Notes: generated from the letters alone by a model not told the origin. A DNA stretch of 64,000 nt from Nonomuraea angiospora (GCF_014873145.1 NZ_JADBEK010000001.1:1240001-1304000); one strand, 5' to 3'; counted from the first letter of the stretch, positions 1 through 8,769 are shown. Translations and numbers: made by a program.

Positions 1-453
1 GCCAAGGCAGCCGTGGTGGCCGCCGTGGCCGCTGTCGCGGGCCAAATGCTGGCGTTCGCCACCTACTTCACCGCACAGGCCGTGGTGGCCGGGCGTCCGA
101 TCGGCGCCTCGTTCGCCGAACATGCGGCCCTGGCCGAGGTGCTGACCACCGGCGCCGGTTCCGCCGTCGCCGCGGTGCTGGGGCTGGGCCTGGCGACGGT
201 CCTGCGGTCGACACCGGGAGCGCTCATCGCGCTGGTCGTCCTCCCGCTGTCCCCGATCGTGCTCGAGCGCTTCCTGCCGGCTCCGTGGAACGACTGGATC
301 AACTCCCTGACGATTCCGTCACTGGCCAGGCAACTGGCCGCTGTACCCGACGCCGGAGCCTTCGGTCCCTCAACGGCCGCCGCCATCCTGGTGGGTTATG
401 TCGTGGTGTCCCTCCTGCCGGCAACCCTGGCGATCAACCACCGCGACGCCTGA
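1..453 (+). CDS. ABC-2 type transporter permease, C-terminal part (5' end outside window)
   Basis: The reading frame is open from base 1, so the gene begins upstream. The visible 150 residues hold four or five hydrophobic segments: an Ala/Val-rich helix at the start, a Gly/Leu/Val helix near residue 60, an Ala/Leu/Val helix near 80 and a last helix ending in LLPATLAINHRDA. This pattern, with a short polar loop (WNDWINS) before the last span, is typical of ABC-2-like permeases that pair with a DrrA-type ATPase, presumably encoded upstream. The substrate cannot be read. An alternative is another polytopic permease. Confidence 0.6.
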   Translation, partial: AKAAVVAAVAAVAGQMLAFATYFTAQAVVAGRPIGASFAEHAALAEVLTTGAGSAVAAVLGLGLATVLRSTPGALIALVVLPLSPIVLERFLPAPWNDWINSLTIPSLARQLAAVPDAGAFGPSTAAAILVGYVVVSLLPATLAINHRDA

Positions 454-894
454 CTTCGGACCCTCCTGGGCGGCCAGTACGTGGAAAGGACAGCTATCAC
501 GTGCATAGCCGCTCACCGCTTCGCTACGGGCCGGGACTGCCCGAGGTGCGTGCGGTGAGTGCCAGCCGGTTGCTCGTGCGGGGCGTGACGGTAGACAGCG
601 GACATGCGTGGCGCCCGCCGGCGCGGACCACAGCGGCGCATGAGGGAGATCCAGAACGTGGCTGGGATGAATCGGTGTTCCGTAGGGGATCCTCAACCGG
701 AACACCCGCCGGACCTCCCGCGCGAGATGCGGCTGTCACCCAGCGGGGGACGGCGTCCTGCTCCCAAAGCTGTCTCGAATCCCGATGCAGCTGTGAGCCA
801 GACCACGCTTGAGGTTGACCTTGGGTCAGGGTGGAAGCTCGGCGCAGCGGCGAGACGCCGACCCGGACGTAACAACTTCGAAGGGCAAACCACC
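454..894. other. Intergenic region with a candidate MerR-type promoter
   Basis: No convincing gene lies in these 440 bases; the overlapping frames have non-coding composition. At 816-828 there is a dyad TGACC-TTG-GGTCA inside GGTTGACCTTGGGTCAGGG. This resembles the long-spacer promoters bound by MerR proteins and lies about 70 bases before the beta-lactamase-like gene. The MerR regulator at 2199 is the natural candidate to act here (inference). Confidence 0.35.
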
Positions 895-2067
895 ATGACG
901 ATCACCCGTTCCGATCAGGACAAGGGCACCCTGCCGGCAGCCGCGGCCGGGCAGGACCGCCCGGAGCTGCACAAGGCGATCGAGGAGATCGTCGAGTCCG
1001 GTTTCCTCGGGGTGTCGCTGCGCGTGCACGATGAGCGGGGCGAGTGGGTCGGCAGCGCCGGGGTGGCCGAGCTGGGCGGCACTGCCAAGCCGCCGGTCAA
1101 CGGGCATGCCCGGATCGGCAGCAACACCAAGACCTTCACCGCGACCCTGGTGCTGCAGCTGGTGGCCGAGGGCAAGCTCGAGCTGGATACCTCGGCGGCG
1201 GACTACCTGCCCGAGTTCGGGCTGGATCGGCGGATCACGGTGCGGATGCTGTTGCAGCACACCAGCGGGCTGTTCAACTTCACCGGCGAGGTCTACGACG
1301 ACGGGACGATCGTGCACGGGATCCCCGTGCCCTACAGCACCACGGGCAAGGAGTGGGTGGACAACCGGTTCCATACCTACCGGCCTGAGGAGCTGGTACG
1401 TCTGGCGCTGTCCAAGCCGGCCCGGTTCGAGCCGGGCACGGGCTGGAGCTATGCCAACACCAACTACGTGCTGGCCCGGCTGCTGATCGAGAAGGTCACC
1501 GGCCGCTCGCTGGCCGAAGAGATGCAGCGACTGATCCTGGGGCCGCTCGGGCTGTCGGGCACCGTGGTGCCGGACGCCTCGCCGGAGATTCCTGCGCCGC
1601 ACGCCCACATCTACTACCGCCACGAGGAAGACGGCCAGCACAAGACGATCGACATCACCCGCTACAACCCCTCCTGGGTCTCCACCGGCGGTGACATGAT
1701 CTCGACCACCCGGGATCTGCACACGTTCATCTCCGCGCTGGTAGGTGGCAAGCTCCTGCCGGCCGCACTGCTGGCCGAGATGTGCACCCCGCACGCCACG
1801 GGCATCCCGAACATGGACTACGGGCTGGGGGTGTTCGTCCAGAAAACCGACTGCGGCGGCACCGTCATCACCCACAACGGTGGCAACGTCGGCTCCGCGA
1901 CACTGATGTACAGCACGCCCGACGGCATCAAGACCCTGACCGCCGTACTGAACTGGGTGGACGACGCCGCCATGTCCATAGCGACAGCGTTCCCGAACGC
2001 TCAGCAAAAGCTCGTCAACAAGGTGTTCTGCGGCAAGCAGGCCGATCCGGCCCGGCCGGCGCACTGA
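895..2067 (+). CDS. Serine hydrolase, class C beta-lactamase / D-alanyl-D-alanine carboxypeptidase family
   Basis: A 390-residue penicillin-recognising serine hydrolase (Beta-lactamase family, Pfam PF00144). The nucleophile tetrad SNTK is at residues 76-79, the Tyr motif YAN at 186-188, and HNGG at 327-330 replaces the usual KTG/HxG triad. All three catalytic elements are therefore present. There is no clear signal peptide, so the protein is probably cytoplasmic and may be an esterase or peptidase rather than a true beta-lactamase. The ATG at 895 is chosen because the family fold begins just after it, with GAAGGG about 10 bases upstream; longer starts add non-coding-looking sequence. A MerR regulator follows on the same strand. 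Confidence 0.85.
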   Translation: MTITRSDQDKGTLPAAAAGQDRPELHKAIEEIVESGFLGVSLRVHDERGEWVGSAGVAELGGTAKPPVNGHARIGSNTKTFTATLVLQLVAEGKLELDTSAADYLPEFGLDRRITVRMLLQHTSGLFNFTGEVYDDGTIVHGIPVPYSTTGKEWVDNRFHTYRPEELVRLALSKPARFEPGTGWSYANTNYVLARLLIEKVTGRSLAEEMQRLILGPLGLSGTVVPDASPEIPAPHAHIYYRHEEDGQHKTIDITRYNPSWVSTGGDMISTTRDLHTFISALVGGKLLPAALLAEMCTPHATGIPNMDYGLGVFVQKTDCGGTVITHNGGNVGSATLMYSTPDGIKTLTAVLNWVDDAAMSIATAFPNAQQKLVNKVFCGKQADPARPAH

Positions 2068-2183
2068 ACACCTGTGACCCGCACACCTCCAGAGGCGACC
2101 CCTTCCGGGTCATGCATCAGGGAGAACATCAACCGGGGCCACATGCACGGCTGCGGTCCGCTGGTCGCCGAACTCGAGCACAA

Positions 2184-2197
2184 GGCAGAATTCTGCC
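2184..2197. promoter_or_regulatory. 14-bp perfect palindrome abutting the MerR start codon
   Basis: GGCAGAATTCTGCC is its own reverse complement and ends one base before ATG 2199. It could be an operator or an RNA hairpin masking the start; the sequence alone does not decide. Confidence 0.4.
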
Positions 2198-2198
2198 G

Positions 2199-2981
2199 AT
2201 GAACGGAGTCACGATCGGGCAGGCGGCGGCATTCGTCGGCGTCACAGTCAAGACGGTGCGCCACTACCACAAGCTCGGCCTGGTCAAGGAGCCGGAACGC
2301 GACAGCTCCGGCTACCGCAGGTACGGATCCGCCGAGCTGCTGCGGCTGGTGCAGATCCGGACGCTGGCCGCCGCCGGGGTGCCGCTGGCCGAAGTCGGGC
2401 CCCTGCTCGACGCCGACGCCGCCCAGTTCGCCGCCGCGCTCACCGGCGTCGAGCGGCAGCTCACCGAACGGATCGAGGAGCTGATCGCGCGCCGTGACAT
2501 GCTGCACCGGCTCGCCGACGGAGACCGGGCCCTGCTGCCCGACCGCGCCGTGGCGCTGCTGGAGCGGATGTCCGGCCTCGGCCTTCCCGCGGAGCAGGTG
2601 GCGGCAACCAGGGAGGGCTGGGTGCTGGCCAGGGCCCTGGTTCCCGAGGGCTTCGACGACTTCCTCACCCATGTCGAGCACGCCCTTGACGACCCCCGCT
2701 TCGTCGCGTTGAGCAAGCAGGCCACCGAAGCCACGGCATGGGAGCCAGACGACCCACGCCTGGCCGAACTCGCCACCGCCATTGCCGACCACTTCCTCGC
2801 CAACCCCGCACACCTGAAGATCGTGACCGGCCTGCAAGCCCGCACCGACGCCGCGGCCCGGTACCACCTGGTCGCCCACCACGGCGAACAGGAGGGATCG
2901 GCCACGGCCCAGGGGGTCGCGATCGTCGAGGCCAAGCTCCGCGCCGCGGGCATCCATATCCCCAGACCAGACACCCACTGA
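2199..2981 (+). CDS. MerR family transcriptional regulator
   Basis: A 260-residue DNA-binding regulator. The N-terminal winged helix (residues 3-72) contains TVKTVRHYHKLGLV and GYRRY, the MerR helix-turn-helix and wing signature, followed by a coiled-coil dimerisation helix (about 80-115). The remaining 140 residues form a helical effector domain of unknown ligand, with no metal-binding cysteines. The start is ATG 2199. A perfect 14-bp palindrome (GGCAGAATTCTGCC, 2184-2197) lies immediately before it and no normal Shine-Dalgarno is seen, so autoregulation at this site is possible. It follows the serine hydrolase by 131 bases and probably controls it. Confidence 0.85.
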   Translation: MNGVTIGQAAAFVGVTVKTVRHYHKLGLVKEPERDSSGYRRYGSAELLRLVQIRTLAAAGVPLAEVGPLLDADAAQFAAALTGVERQLTERIEELIARRDMLHRLADGDRALLPDRAVALLERMSGLGLPAEQVAATREGWVLARALVPEGFDDFLTHVEHALDDPRFVALSKQATEATAWEPDDPRLAELATAIADHFLANPAHLKIVTGLQARTDAAARYHLVAHHGEQEGSATAQGVAIVEAKLRAAGIHIPRPDTH

Positions 2982-2987
2982 CCGGCC

Positions 2988-3564
2988 GGGACCACCGCGG
3001 CACCTGGGAACGGTGGACCAGCGTGGACGGCAAGCGGTCGGCCTGGTATCAGGTCGGCAAACTGATGTTCCAGGGCAGCGCGGTCTTCGACCCGGCTGAG
3101 CTGACCAAAGCTCCTGTCACCCCGGCTGGGGTGATCGCCGGGATCAAGGCGGCCATCCTCGACGAGGACCGCCGGGGGCCGCAGGAGCTGAACGGCCACG
3201 TCCCGCCGCAGATCCTCTTCATGGAGAGATCAACCAGCTCATCTCCGAGCAGTGGCTCGCCCCTGAGGTGCGGGCCGCGCTCTTCCGTGCGCTGCCCACG
3301 GTCAAGGGCATCACCATGACCGAGGACGTGCCCGTCGCCGACGGACGGCGAGGCGTGGCGTTCAGCTTCGACGACGACGGGGCACGGCAATCGCTCGTCC
3401 TGGACCCGCAGACGTTCCAATATCTGGGCTCCACCTCGACGCGGCTGCAGGACCGGACGTACGAGCGCGCCGACGGCAGTAAGGAGACCTTCAAAGCGGG
3501 CACGGTGAGCCTGACCGCGCAGTTGGAAGCCAAGATCGTGAACCAGCCCGGCCAACGCTCCTGA
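2988..3564 (+). pseudogene. CU044_5270-family protein remnant, N-terminus missing and frameshifted
   Basis: From about 2988 to 3222 one frame reads WERWTSVDGKRSAWYQ and continues to VPPQILFM. The coding sense then jumps frame near 3222, continuing as GEINQLISEQWLAPEVRAAL and ending ...KIVNQPGQRS at 3564. The joined product resembles the C-terminal ~190 residues of actinobacterial CU044_5270-family proteins, whose genes normally follow an ECF sigma gene. No N-terminal half or sigma partner is present, and there is no start codon with a ribosome site. A terminator-like hairpin follows, as expected for a formerly real gene. Confidence 0.75.
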
Positions 3565-3575
3565 TCGCAGCCGAA

Positions 3576-3604
3576 CCAGGCCGACCGCTGCGTGGGCGGC
3601 CTGG
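3576..3604 (+). terminator. GC-rich hairpin after the CU044_5270 remnant
   Basis: Arms CCAGGCCG (3576-3583) and CGGCCTGG (3597-3604) pair perfectly around a 13-base loop, 11 bases after the stop codon. There is no T-run, as is common for actinobacterial hairpins. Confidence 0.45.
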
Positions 3605-3817
3605 TGCTCGGCCGTGATGGGATCCCGGTAGCAATGAAGAAATTTCAACGAAGTAGGGCCTGACCCGTGGTAACGGAGCGTCGTCCGGCCGAGGTCTCGG
3701 CTCGATTACGGTAGGGGACCACAAGCTCGGCACGCGAAACGGTAAGGCGGCGCCAGTGCAGGCACAGCGTCGGTCGAGCAGGGCGAAACTGTCGGCAACT
3801 CGTGGCACGCTGCTGTG

Positions 3818-4015
3818 ATGTCGGGATGTACGCGCGACACCAAGCGCTACGGCGACAAACTCGTGTACGAGGCGCTCGGCTCGAAGTGGCGCCACTACCA
3901 CGACACCCACTGCAGGTGCGGCCTGAACTGGGTCACCGAGCACGCCGAACCGGCCGGATTCACCGTGGTGCGCTCCGGCACCGGCTGGGTTGCCCTGATC
4001 AGGTCGGTACGTTGA
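3818..4015 (+). CDS. Possible small hypothetical protein
   Basis: A 65-codon frame rich in His, Cys and Arg (YHDTHCRCG near the middle). I do not recognise it. There is no clear Shine-Dalgarno, and long frames on the other strand have similar statistics. It lies in a 716-base stretch (3565-4280) between the CU044 remnant and the TetR gene that otherwise holds only a terminator-like hairpin and a long palindrome. Confidence 0.2.
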   Translation: MSGCTRDTKRYGDKLVYEALGSKWRHYHDTHCRCGLNWVTEHAEPAGFTVVRSGTGWVALIRSVR

Positions 4016-4193
4016 GCACCTTGGCCAGGGACGGCACGAGCCGGAACCTGGCGGTGTGGTACTGGGCGGCCACCTTGCCCCGGCCGGTGCGGCAGGGCGA
4101 TCCGGCCGGGGCGGCACAGGAGGACATCGGGCAGTCGAAGGCTTCCACGCGGGAAAAGCCGTCGTCGCTCACCCCGTGATCGTTTCATGGATG

Positions 4194-4221
4194 CGTTTCA
4201 AAGCTCCGGAGATTTGAAACG
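4194..4221. repeat. 28-bp near-perfect palindrome
   Basis: CGTTTCAAA (4194-4202) and TTTGAAACG (4213-4221) are perfect inverted arms. The 10-base centre contains CTCCGGAG, itself palindromic, so only one position per arm is mismatched. A direct CGTTTCA copy lies at 4181-4187. The site is about 60 bases beyond the stop of the TetR gene and could be a terminator stem or an operator. Confidence 0.5.
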
Positions 4222-4280
4222 ACTCATGGAACCGGATGGGGGCGGGTACGCCCTGGACGGACGGACGCCGGACCGCTGTT

Positions 4281-4865
4281 TCATACGTCGCCTGGGCCCA
4301 TGCCGGCGAAGAGCGAGTCGAGGATCTGGTCGACATACTCATGAGTCAGCGGTTCATGCGTGATGAGGAACTGGAAGTACAGCGGACCGGACAGGATCGC
4401 CATCGCGAGGTCCAGGTTGAAGCCGCGCGCTAGTTGACCCTGGTCCTGCGCTTTCTTCAGCCGGGCGACGGTCTTGTTGGTCTGGGGGGCGATGAAGCGC
4501 TCGTTGAGCGCGGCGGCGACCTGGGGGTCGTACTGGGCCTCGCCGACCAGAGCCTGGTACAGGGGGCCGAAGGGGGGCCTGGCCATGAGATCGATGGCCG
4601 CGTAGATCTGCTGACGCAGATCGGTGGTGATGTCGCCGGTGTCGGGGTAGTCCAGGTCGGACTCGTGCAGGGACAGCAGCGAGTCGAGCAGCAGGGCTCC
4701 CTTGGACGGCCATCGGCGGTAAATGGTGTGCTTGCCGGCGCCGGCGCGGGCCGCCACCGCTTCGATGCTGAGTTTGGCGTAGCCGATCTCCTGGCCCAGC
4801 TCCAGTGTGGTCCGCATGATGGCCTCGGTCCGGCTGGCGCCACGACGGTTGCGCGTATCGGTCAT
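4281..4865 (-). CDS. TetR/AcrR family transcriptional regulator
   Basis: A 194-residue one-component repressor. The N-terminal helix-turn-helix (residues 12-60) carries LSIEAVAARAGAGKHTIYRRW, typical of TetR proteins, and the C-terminal all-helical domain resembles the TetR_C type found next to exporters and drug-modifying enzymes. It is divergent from the acetyltransferase gene at 5065, and the intergenic region holds two perfect palindromes that are likely operators. The start at 4865 leaves 11 residues before the first helix, as usual. The ligand is unknown; an antibiotic is plausible given the neighbours (inference). Confidence 0.88.
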   Translation of the reverse strand: MTDTRNRRGASRTEAIMRTTLELGQEIGYAKLSIEAVAARAGAGKHTIYRRWPSKGALLLDSLLSLHESDLDYPDTGDITTDLRQQIYAAIDLMARPPFGPLYQALVGEAQYDPQVAAALNERFIAPQTNKTVARLKKAQDQGQLARGFNLDLAMAILSGPLYFQFLITHEPLTHEYVDQILDSLFAGMGPGDV

Positions 4866-4882
4866 GCCATCACCCTATCGGT

Positions 4883-4896
4883 ACGGCACGTGCCGT
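4883..4896. promoter_or_regulatory. Candidate TetR operator 1
   Basis: ACGGCACGTGCCGT is a perfect 14-bp palindrome located 17 bases upstream of the TetR start. It shares the GGCAC/GTGCC half-site with the second palindrome at 4931. Confidence 0.6.
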
Positions 4897-4930
4897 GCTT
4901 GACACTGGAAGTGCCAATGGGCATCATCGC

Positions 4931-4951
4931 ATCGGCACGGTTCGTGCCGAT
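4931..4951. promoter_or_regulatory. Candidate TetR operator 2
   Basis: ATCGGCACG (4931-4939) and CGTGCCGAT (4943-4951) are perfect 9-bp arms around a 3-base centre. With operator 1 it gives two copies of a CGGCACG/CGTGCCG element between the divergent TetR and acetyltransferase genes. Confidence 0.65.
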
Positions 4952-5064
4952 GTGATGAAGATGGGCACCTCAAGGGCACGTCTCGCCTCGGCACACGCGA
5001 CGTCGCAGGCAACGAGACCTGCCGTGCACCGCGCCCCCACTTCTCCGAAGGAAGATGATGTGTG

Positions 5065-5718
5065 ATGTCCGTTCCCGCCGACCCGACCGCGGTGCATCCG
5101 ATGCCCGAGCAGCCGCGGGTGGTGCTGTTGAAGCCGCTGGTCACTTCGCCGCTGATCGAGGTCGGGGAGTTCTCCTACTACGACGATCCGGATGATCCGG
5201 CCGCCTTCGAGAGCCGTAATGTGCTGTATCACTACGGGCCGGAGAAGCTGGTCATCGGGAAGTTCTGCGCGCTGGGCGAGGGGGTGCGGTTCATCATGAA
5301 CGGCGCCAACCACCGCATGGACGGCCCCTCGACGTTCCCTTTCCCGATCATGGGTGGTTCCTGGGCCGAGAGCTTCGACCTCATCACCGGTCTGCCCGGG
5401 CGGGGTGACACCGTGGTGGGCAACGACGTCTGGATCGGCTACCGGGCCATGGTGATGCCGGGTGTCCGCATCGGTCACGGGGCGATCATCGCCTCGGGTG
5501 CCGTCGTCGTCGAGGACGTGCCCGACTACGGCATCGTCGGCGGCAACCCGGCCAAACTCCTGCGCCGCCGCTACACCGACGCCGACATCGACCGCCTCCT
5601 GGCCTTGGCCTGGTGGGACTGGCCGCTGCCACTCATCACCGAGCACCTGCGCACGATCATGTCCGGCAGCGTCGAGGACCTGGAGCAAGCGGCTCCCGCG
5701 GCTCCCCGCGTGCGGTGA
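5065..5718 (+). CDS. Vat/CatB-type hexapeptide-repeat (xenobiotic) acetyltransferase
   Basis: A 217-residue left-handed beta-helix acetyltransferase. Family-defining stretches are IGKFCALGEGVRFIMNGANH (about residues 64-83, with the presumed catalytic His83), GDTVVGNDVWIGYRAMVMPG, hexapeptide turns GVRIGHGAIIASGAVV, and the C-terminal GGNPAKLLRRRY. This matches streptogramin A (Vat) and chloramphenicol (CatB) acetyltransferases, which acetylate a drug hydroxyl with acetyl-CoA as a cytoplasmic trimer. Start: ATG 5065; GTG 5062 and AAGGAAG at 5047-5053 lie just upstream. It is divergent from a TetR regulator and followed after 45 bases by an erythromycin-esterase-family gene. The drug substrate is not proven by sequence. 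Confidence 0.85.
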   Translation: MSVPADPTAVHPMPEQPRVVLLKPLVTSPLIEVGEFSYYDDPDDPAAFESRNVLYHYGPEKLVIGKFCALGEGVRFIMNGANHRMDGPSTFPFPIMGGSWAESFDLITGLPGRGDTVVGNDVWIGYRAMVMPGVRIGHGAIIASGAVVVEDVPDYGIVGGNPAKLLRRRYTDADIDRLLALAWWDWPLPLITEHLRTIMSGSVEDLEQAAPAAPRVR

Positions 5719-5763
5719 CCCGTACTCCCACCCCTTCCAGCACACCAGAATCGAGCTTTCGGC

Positions 5764-7038
5764 ATGCCTGCCTCGTCCCACCCCCATCCGTTCGCCGACT
5801 GGCTTGGCGACCGCGCCGTCCCGCTCACCCACCTCGACCCTGAGGCGCCGCTGGACGACCTGGAGCCGCTGTGCGACATCGTCGGCGACGCGCGCGTCGT
5901 GGCGATCGGTGAGAACTCCCACTTCATCACCGAGTTCTCACACCTGCGGCAGCGCCTCCTGCGGTTCCTGGCCGAGCGCTGCGGCTTCACCGTCCTGGCC
6001 TTCGAGTACGGCTTCAGCGAAGGCGTCCCCCTCGATGCCTGGGCCCAAGGCCAGGGCGCCGACGACGACCTGTCTACGCACCTCGCCACGGCCATCCCGG
6101 TGGGCGTGGAGGAGCCGCTGCGCTGGATGCGCCGGCACAACGCCGCCACCGCCGAGGCGCCGATGCGGTTCGCCGGGATCGACATCCCGGCCGCCGGCGG
6201 CTCCCTGCTGCCCGCCCTGGCCCCCGTCGCCGACTACCTGCGCGACATCGACCCCGAGACCCTGCCTGCCATCGAGCAGGCCATGCGGATCGCCGGATCA
6301 TTCGCGGGCGCCTCCGCCGCCTCGGCCGCACCGGCCTGGACCCGCCTGCCCGCCGCCGACCAGGACGCTCTCAGCGCGATCCTGATGCGGCTGCGCATCC
6401 GCTTCCGCGCCGTCGAGGTGCTGTACGTCTCCCGTGGTGACCGGCCCAGCTACGACATCGCGCTGCGCCGCCTGGAGGCCGCCTGCCACGCCGACTACGG
6501 TTTCCGCGCCATGGCCGGCCTGTACGCGGGCACCGGGTGGACCGCCGACACCTCAGCCCGCGACGTCTACATGGCCGAGTCCGTCCTGTGGCACCTGCAG
6601 CGCTCCGACCCCGGCACCCGCATCGCGCTGGCCGCCCACAACGCCCACATCCAGAAGACGGCCGTCTCCTTCAACGGCCACCTCACCGGACTCCCCATGG
6701 GACAGCACCTGCACAACTCCCTCGGCGACGACTACCTCGCCCTCGCCCTGACCAGCATCACCGGACACACCGCCGACATGCGCCCCGACGAGAACGCCCG
6801 CTTCGGCTTCGCCGTCGACGACGTCCCGCTGCCGCCGCCCGAGCCGGGCAGCATCGAAGCCGCCTTCGCCGACGCCGGACTCGGGCTGAGCATCGCCGAT
6901 CTCCGGCAGGCGCCCCGCGAGACTCCCGGCCCCGACCGCTATCGGATCCAGAGCGCCTACCTGCACACGCCCATCCTGGACGCGTTCGACGCCGTCCTCA
7001 GCACCCCGACCTCCACTGTCGCCGACATCGCGCGCTGA
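5764..7038 (+). CDS. Erythromycin esterase family protein
   Basis: A 424-residue member of the erythromycin esterase/succinoglycan biosynthesis superfamily (Ere-like, PF05139). Visible signatures are IGENSH near residue 48 (the active-site His region), AFEYGFSEG near 80, and LAAHNAHIQKTA in the C-terminal half followed by GLPMGQHL, all conserved in Ere enzymes. EreA/EreB-type members open macrolide lactone rings, while others have unknown substrates. It follows the Vat-like gene by 45 bases on the same strand and is likely co-transcribed. No strong ribosome site is visible before ATG 5764. Confidence 0.85.
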   Translation: MPASSHPHPFADWLGDRAVPLTHLDPEAPLDDLEPLCDIVGDARVVAIGENSHFITEFSHLRQRLLRFLAERCGFTVLAFEYGFSEGVPLDAWAQGQGADDDLSTHLATAIPVGVEEPLRWMRRHNAATAEAPMRFAGIDIPAAGGSLLPALAPVADYLRDIDPETLPAIEQAMRIAGSFAGASAASAAPAWTRLPAADQDALSAILMRLRIRFRAVEVLYVSRGDRPSYDIALRRLEAACHADYGFRAMAGLYAGTGWTADTSARDVYMAESVLWHLQRSDPGTRIALAAHNAHIQKTAVSFNGHLTGLPMGQHLHNSLGDDYLALALTSITGHTADMRPDENARFGFAVDDVPLPPPEPGSIEAAFADAGLGLSIADLRQAPRETPGPDRYRIQSAYLHTPILDAFDAVLSTPTSTVADIAR

Positions 7039-7158
7039 GGGACCTCGACATGAGGCTTCACCCTCCCGGCCCGGCCACACCGAGGCCAGAACCTGTGGAC
7101 ATGTTGCTGACGATCAGGTCGCGCCAGGACGCGACGAAACCCTCGAGGAGCGTGAACC

Positions 7159-8688
7159 ATGCTGGACACTGACGTGATCATTGTGGGAGCCGGCCCGACC
7201 GGTCTCATGCTGGCGAATGAGCTGCGCCTGGCCGGGGTACGGCCGCTGGTGCTGGAGCGGCACCCGCACCGCCGGGACACTCCCAAGGCCGGTGGTGTGG
7301 GCGGGCAGATCTTGGAACTGCTGCGCTACCGCGGCCTGCTGGAACGTTTCGAAGCCGCCTGCCCCGGCCCGGCCCCGGCGCCCCGGTTCCCCTTCGGCGG
7401 CGTGCACCTGGACTTCACCCAACTGGCCGACCCGCCCATGCACGCCCTGCCGCTGCCGCAGCAGCACCTGGAGCGGCTGCTCGACGAGCGCGCCGCCGAA
7501 CTTGAGGTGGACGTCCTGCGCGGGCACGAGGTGACCGGCATCAGCCAGGACGAGGCCGCGGTGATCGTGGACGTACGCGGCCCGGACGGGCTCTACCAGG
7601 TGAGCGCCCGCTACCTGGTCGGCTGTGACGGCGCCCGCAGCCGCGTCCGTGACTGGGCCGGTATCGGCTTCCCGGGCACCGTCTACCCCGAGGTCAACCG
7701 GCTGGCCCAGGTCACCCTGCCCGGCCCGGTGACCGTACTCGGCAACGGCGATCTCGACATCCCCGGCTACGGCACCATCCGCGCCGGTTTCACCCGCACC
7801 GACCGCGGCCTGTTCGGCCTCGGCTCCTCACCCGGCGCCACGAGCGTCTCCCTCTACACGATCGAGGACGAGAGCACCGAGTACGACGACGACGTCCCGA
7901 TGACGTTGTCCGAACTGCAGGACAGCATCCACCGCGTGCTCGGCGCGCACCTGCCCCTGGCCGGATCGACCCGGCTGTCCCGCTTCACCTTCAAAGCCCG
8001 CCAGGCCGAACGCTACCGGGCCGGGCGCACCATGGTGGCCGGCGACGCGGCGCACCTGTTCCCGGCCACCGGCGTAGCCATCAACGCCGGCATGCTGGAC
8101 GCGGTCAACCTGGCCTGGAAACTGGCCGCCGACCTGCATGGCTGGGCACCGGCCGGCCTGCTGGACACCTACCACGACGAACGCCACCTCGCCGGCGCCC
8201 GCACCATGCTGCACGCCCAGGCCCAGGTGGCGTTGCGACGCGGCCACGACGTGGCCGCCGAGGCGCTGCGGGAGGTGTTCACCGAACTGCTCGCCGACGA
8301 ACAACCGTTGCGCCGGATGGGGGCGCTGGTCGCCGGCACGGACATCCGCTACCCGATGCCCGGCACCGGCCATCACCCGCTGACCGGCACGTTCGCCCCC
8401 GACCTCACCCTGCACACCGACCAGGGCACCACCAGCGTCGCGCACCTCATGCACCCCGCAAGGCCCATCCTGCTCGACCTCGCCGACCGCGAGGATCTCC
8501 ACGAGACCGCCCGAGACTGGCGGCGACGCGTCGACATCCACACCGCCAAGACCGACGATCGGCCGGCCGACAGCCTCCTGATCCGCCCGGACGCTCACAT
8601 CGCCTGGGCCGCGACCATCGACGAACCCGCCGACAGCGCCGCGCCCGCGCTGCGCGAAGCGCTCTCCAGCTGGTTCGGAACACCCTGA
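7159..8688 (+). CDS. FAD-dependent aromatic-type monooxygenase (group A)
   Basis: A 509-residue flavoprotein hydroxylase of the PHBH/TetX/Rox/polyketide hydroxylase superfamily (PF01494). The FAD dinucleotide motif VGAGPTGLMLANELRLAG is at residues 8-25, the NAD(P)H/FAD 'DG' motif is CDGARSRVRDWAGI, and the second FAD motif is AGDAAHLFPATGVAINAGM. A C-terminal thioredoxin-like region follows, as in tailoring hydroxylases and rifampicin monooxygenase. GGAG precedes ATG 7159 at good spacing. It completes a run of three drug-modification-type enzymes. Catabolism of a phenolic compound is the main alternative. Confidence 0.85.
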   Translation: MLDTDVIIVGAGPTGLMLANELRLAGVRPLVLERHPHRRDTPKAGGVGGQILELLRYRGLLERFEAACPGPAPAPRFPFGGVHLDFTQLADPPMHALPLPQQHLERLLDERAAELEVDVLRGHEVTGISQDEAAVIVDVRGPDGLYQVSARYLVGCDGARSRVRDWAGIGFPGTVYPEVNRLAQVTLPGPVTVLGNGDLDIPGYGTIRAGFTRTDRGLFGLGSSPGATSVSLYTIEDESTEYDDDVPMTLSELQDSIHRVLGAHLPLAGSTRLSRFTFKARQAERYRAGRTMVAGDAAHLFPATGVAINAGMLDAVNLAWKLAADLHGWAPAGLLDTYHDERHLAGARTMLHAQAQVALRRGHDVAAEALREVFTELLADEQPLRRMGALVAGTDIRYPMPGTGHHPLTGTFAPDLTLHTDQGTTSVAHLMHPARPILLDLADREDLHETARDWRRRVDIHTAKTDDRPADSLLIRPDAHIAWAATIDEPADSAAPALREALSSWFGTP

Positions 8689-8769
8689 CCACTATGACGA
8701 TCGCAGGGAGCAATGCGTGATGCCGCTGATCGAGGTCGCAGAGCAGTCACGCGCCCGCGCCGAACTGGA

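Noticed and set aside
826..2064. Minus-strand open frame opposite the serine hydrolase
   Set aside because: No recognisable domain, and it covers exactly the catalytic motifs of the plus-strand gene.
3491..4117. 208-codon minus-strand frame over the CU044 remnant and following spacer
   Set aside because: Pro/Arg/Ser-rich, no start signal, and it overlaps the recognisable remnant in antisense.
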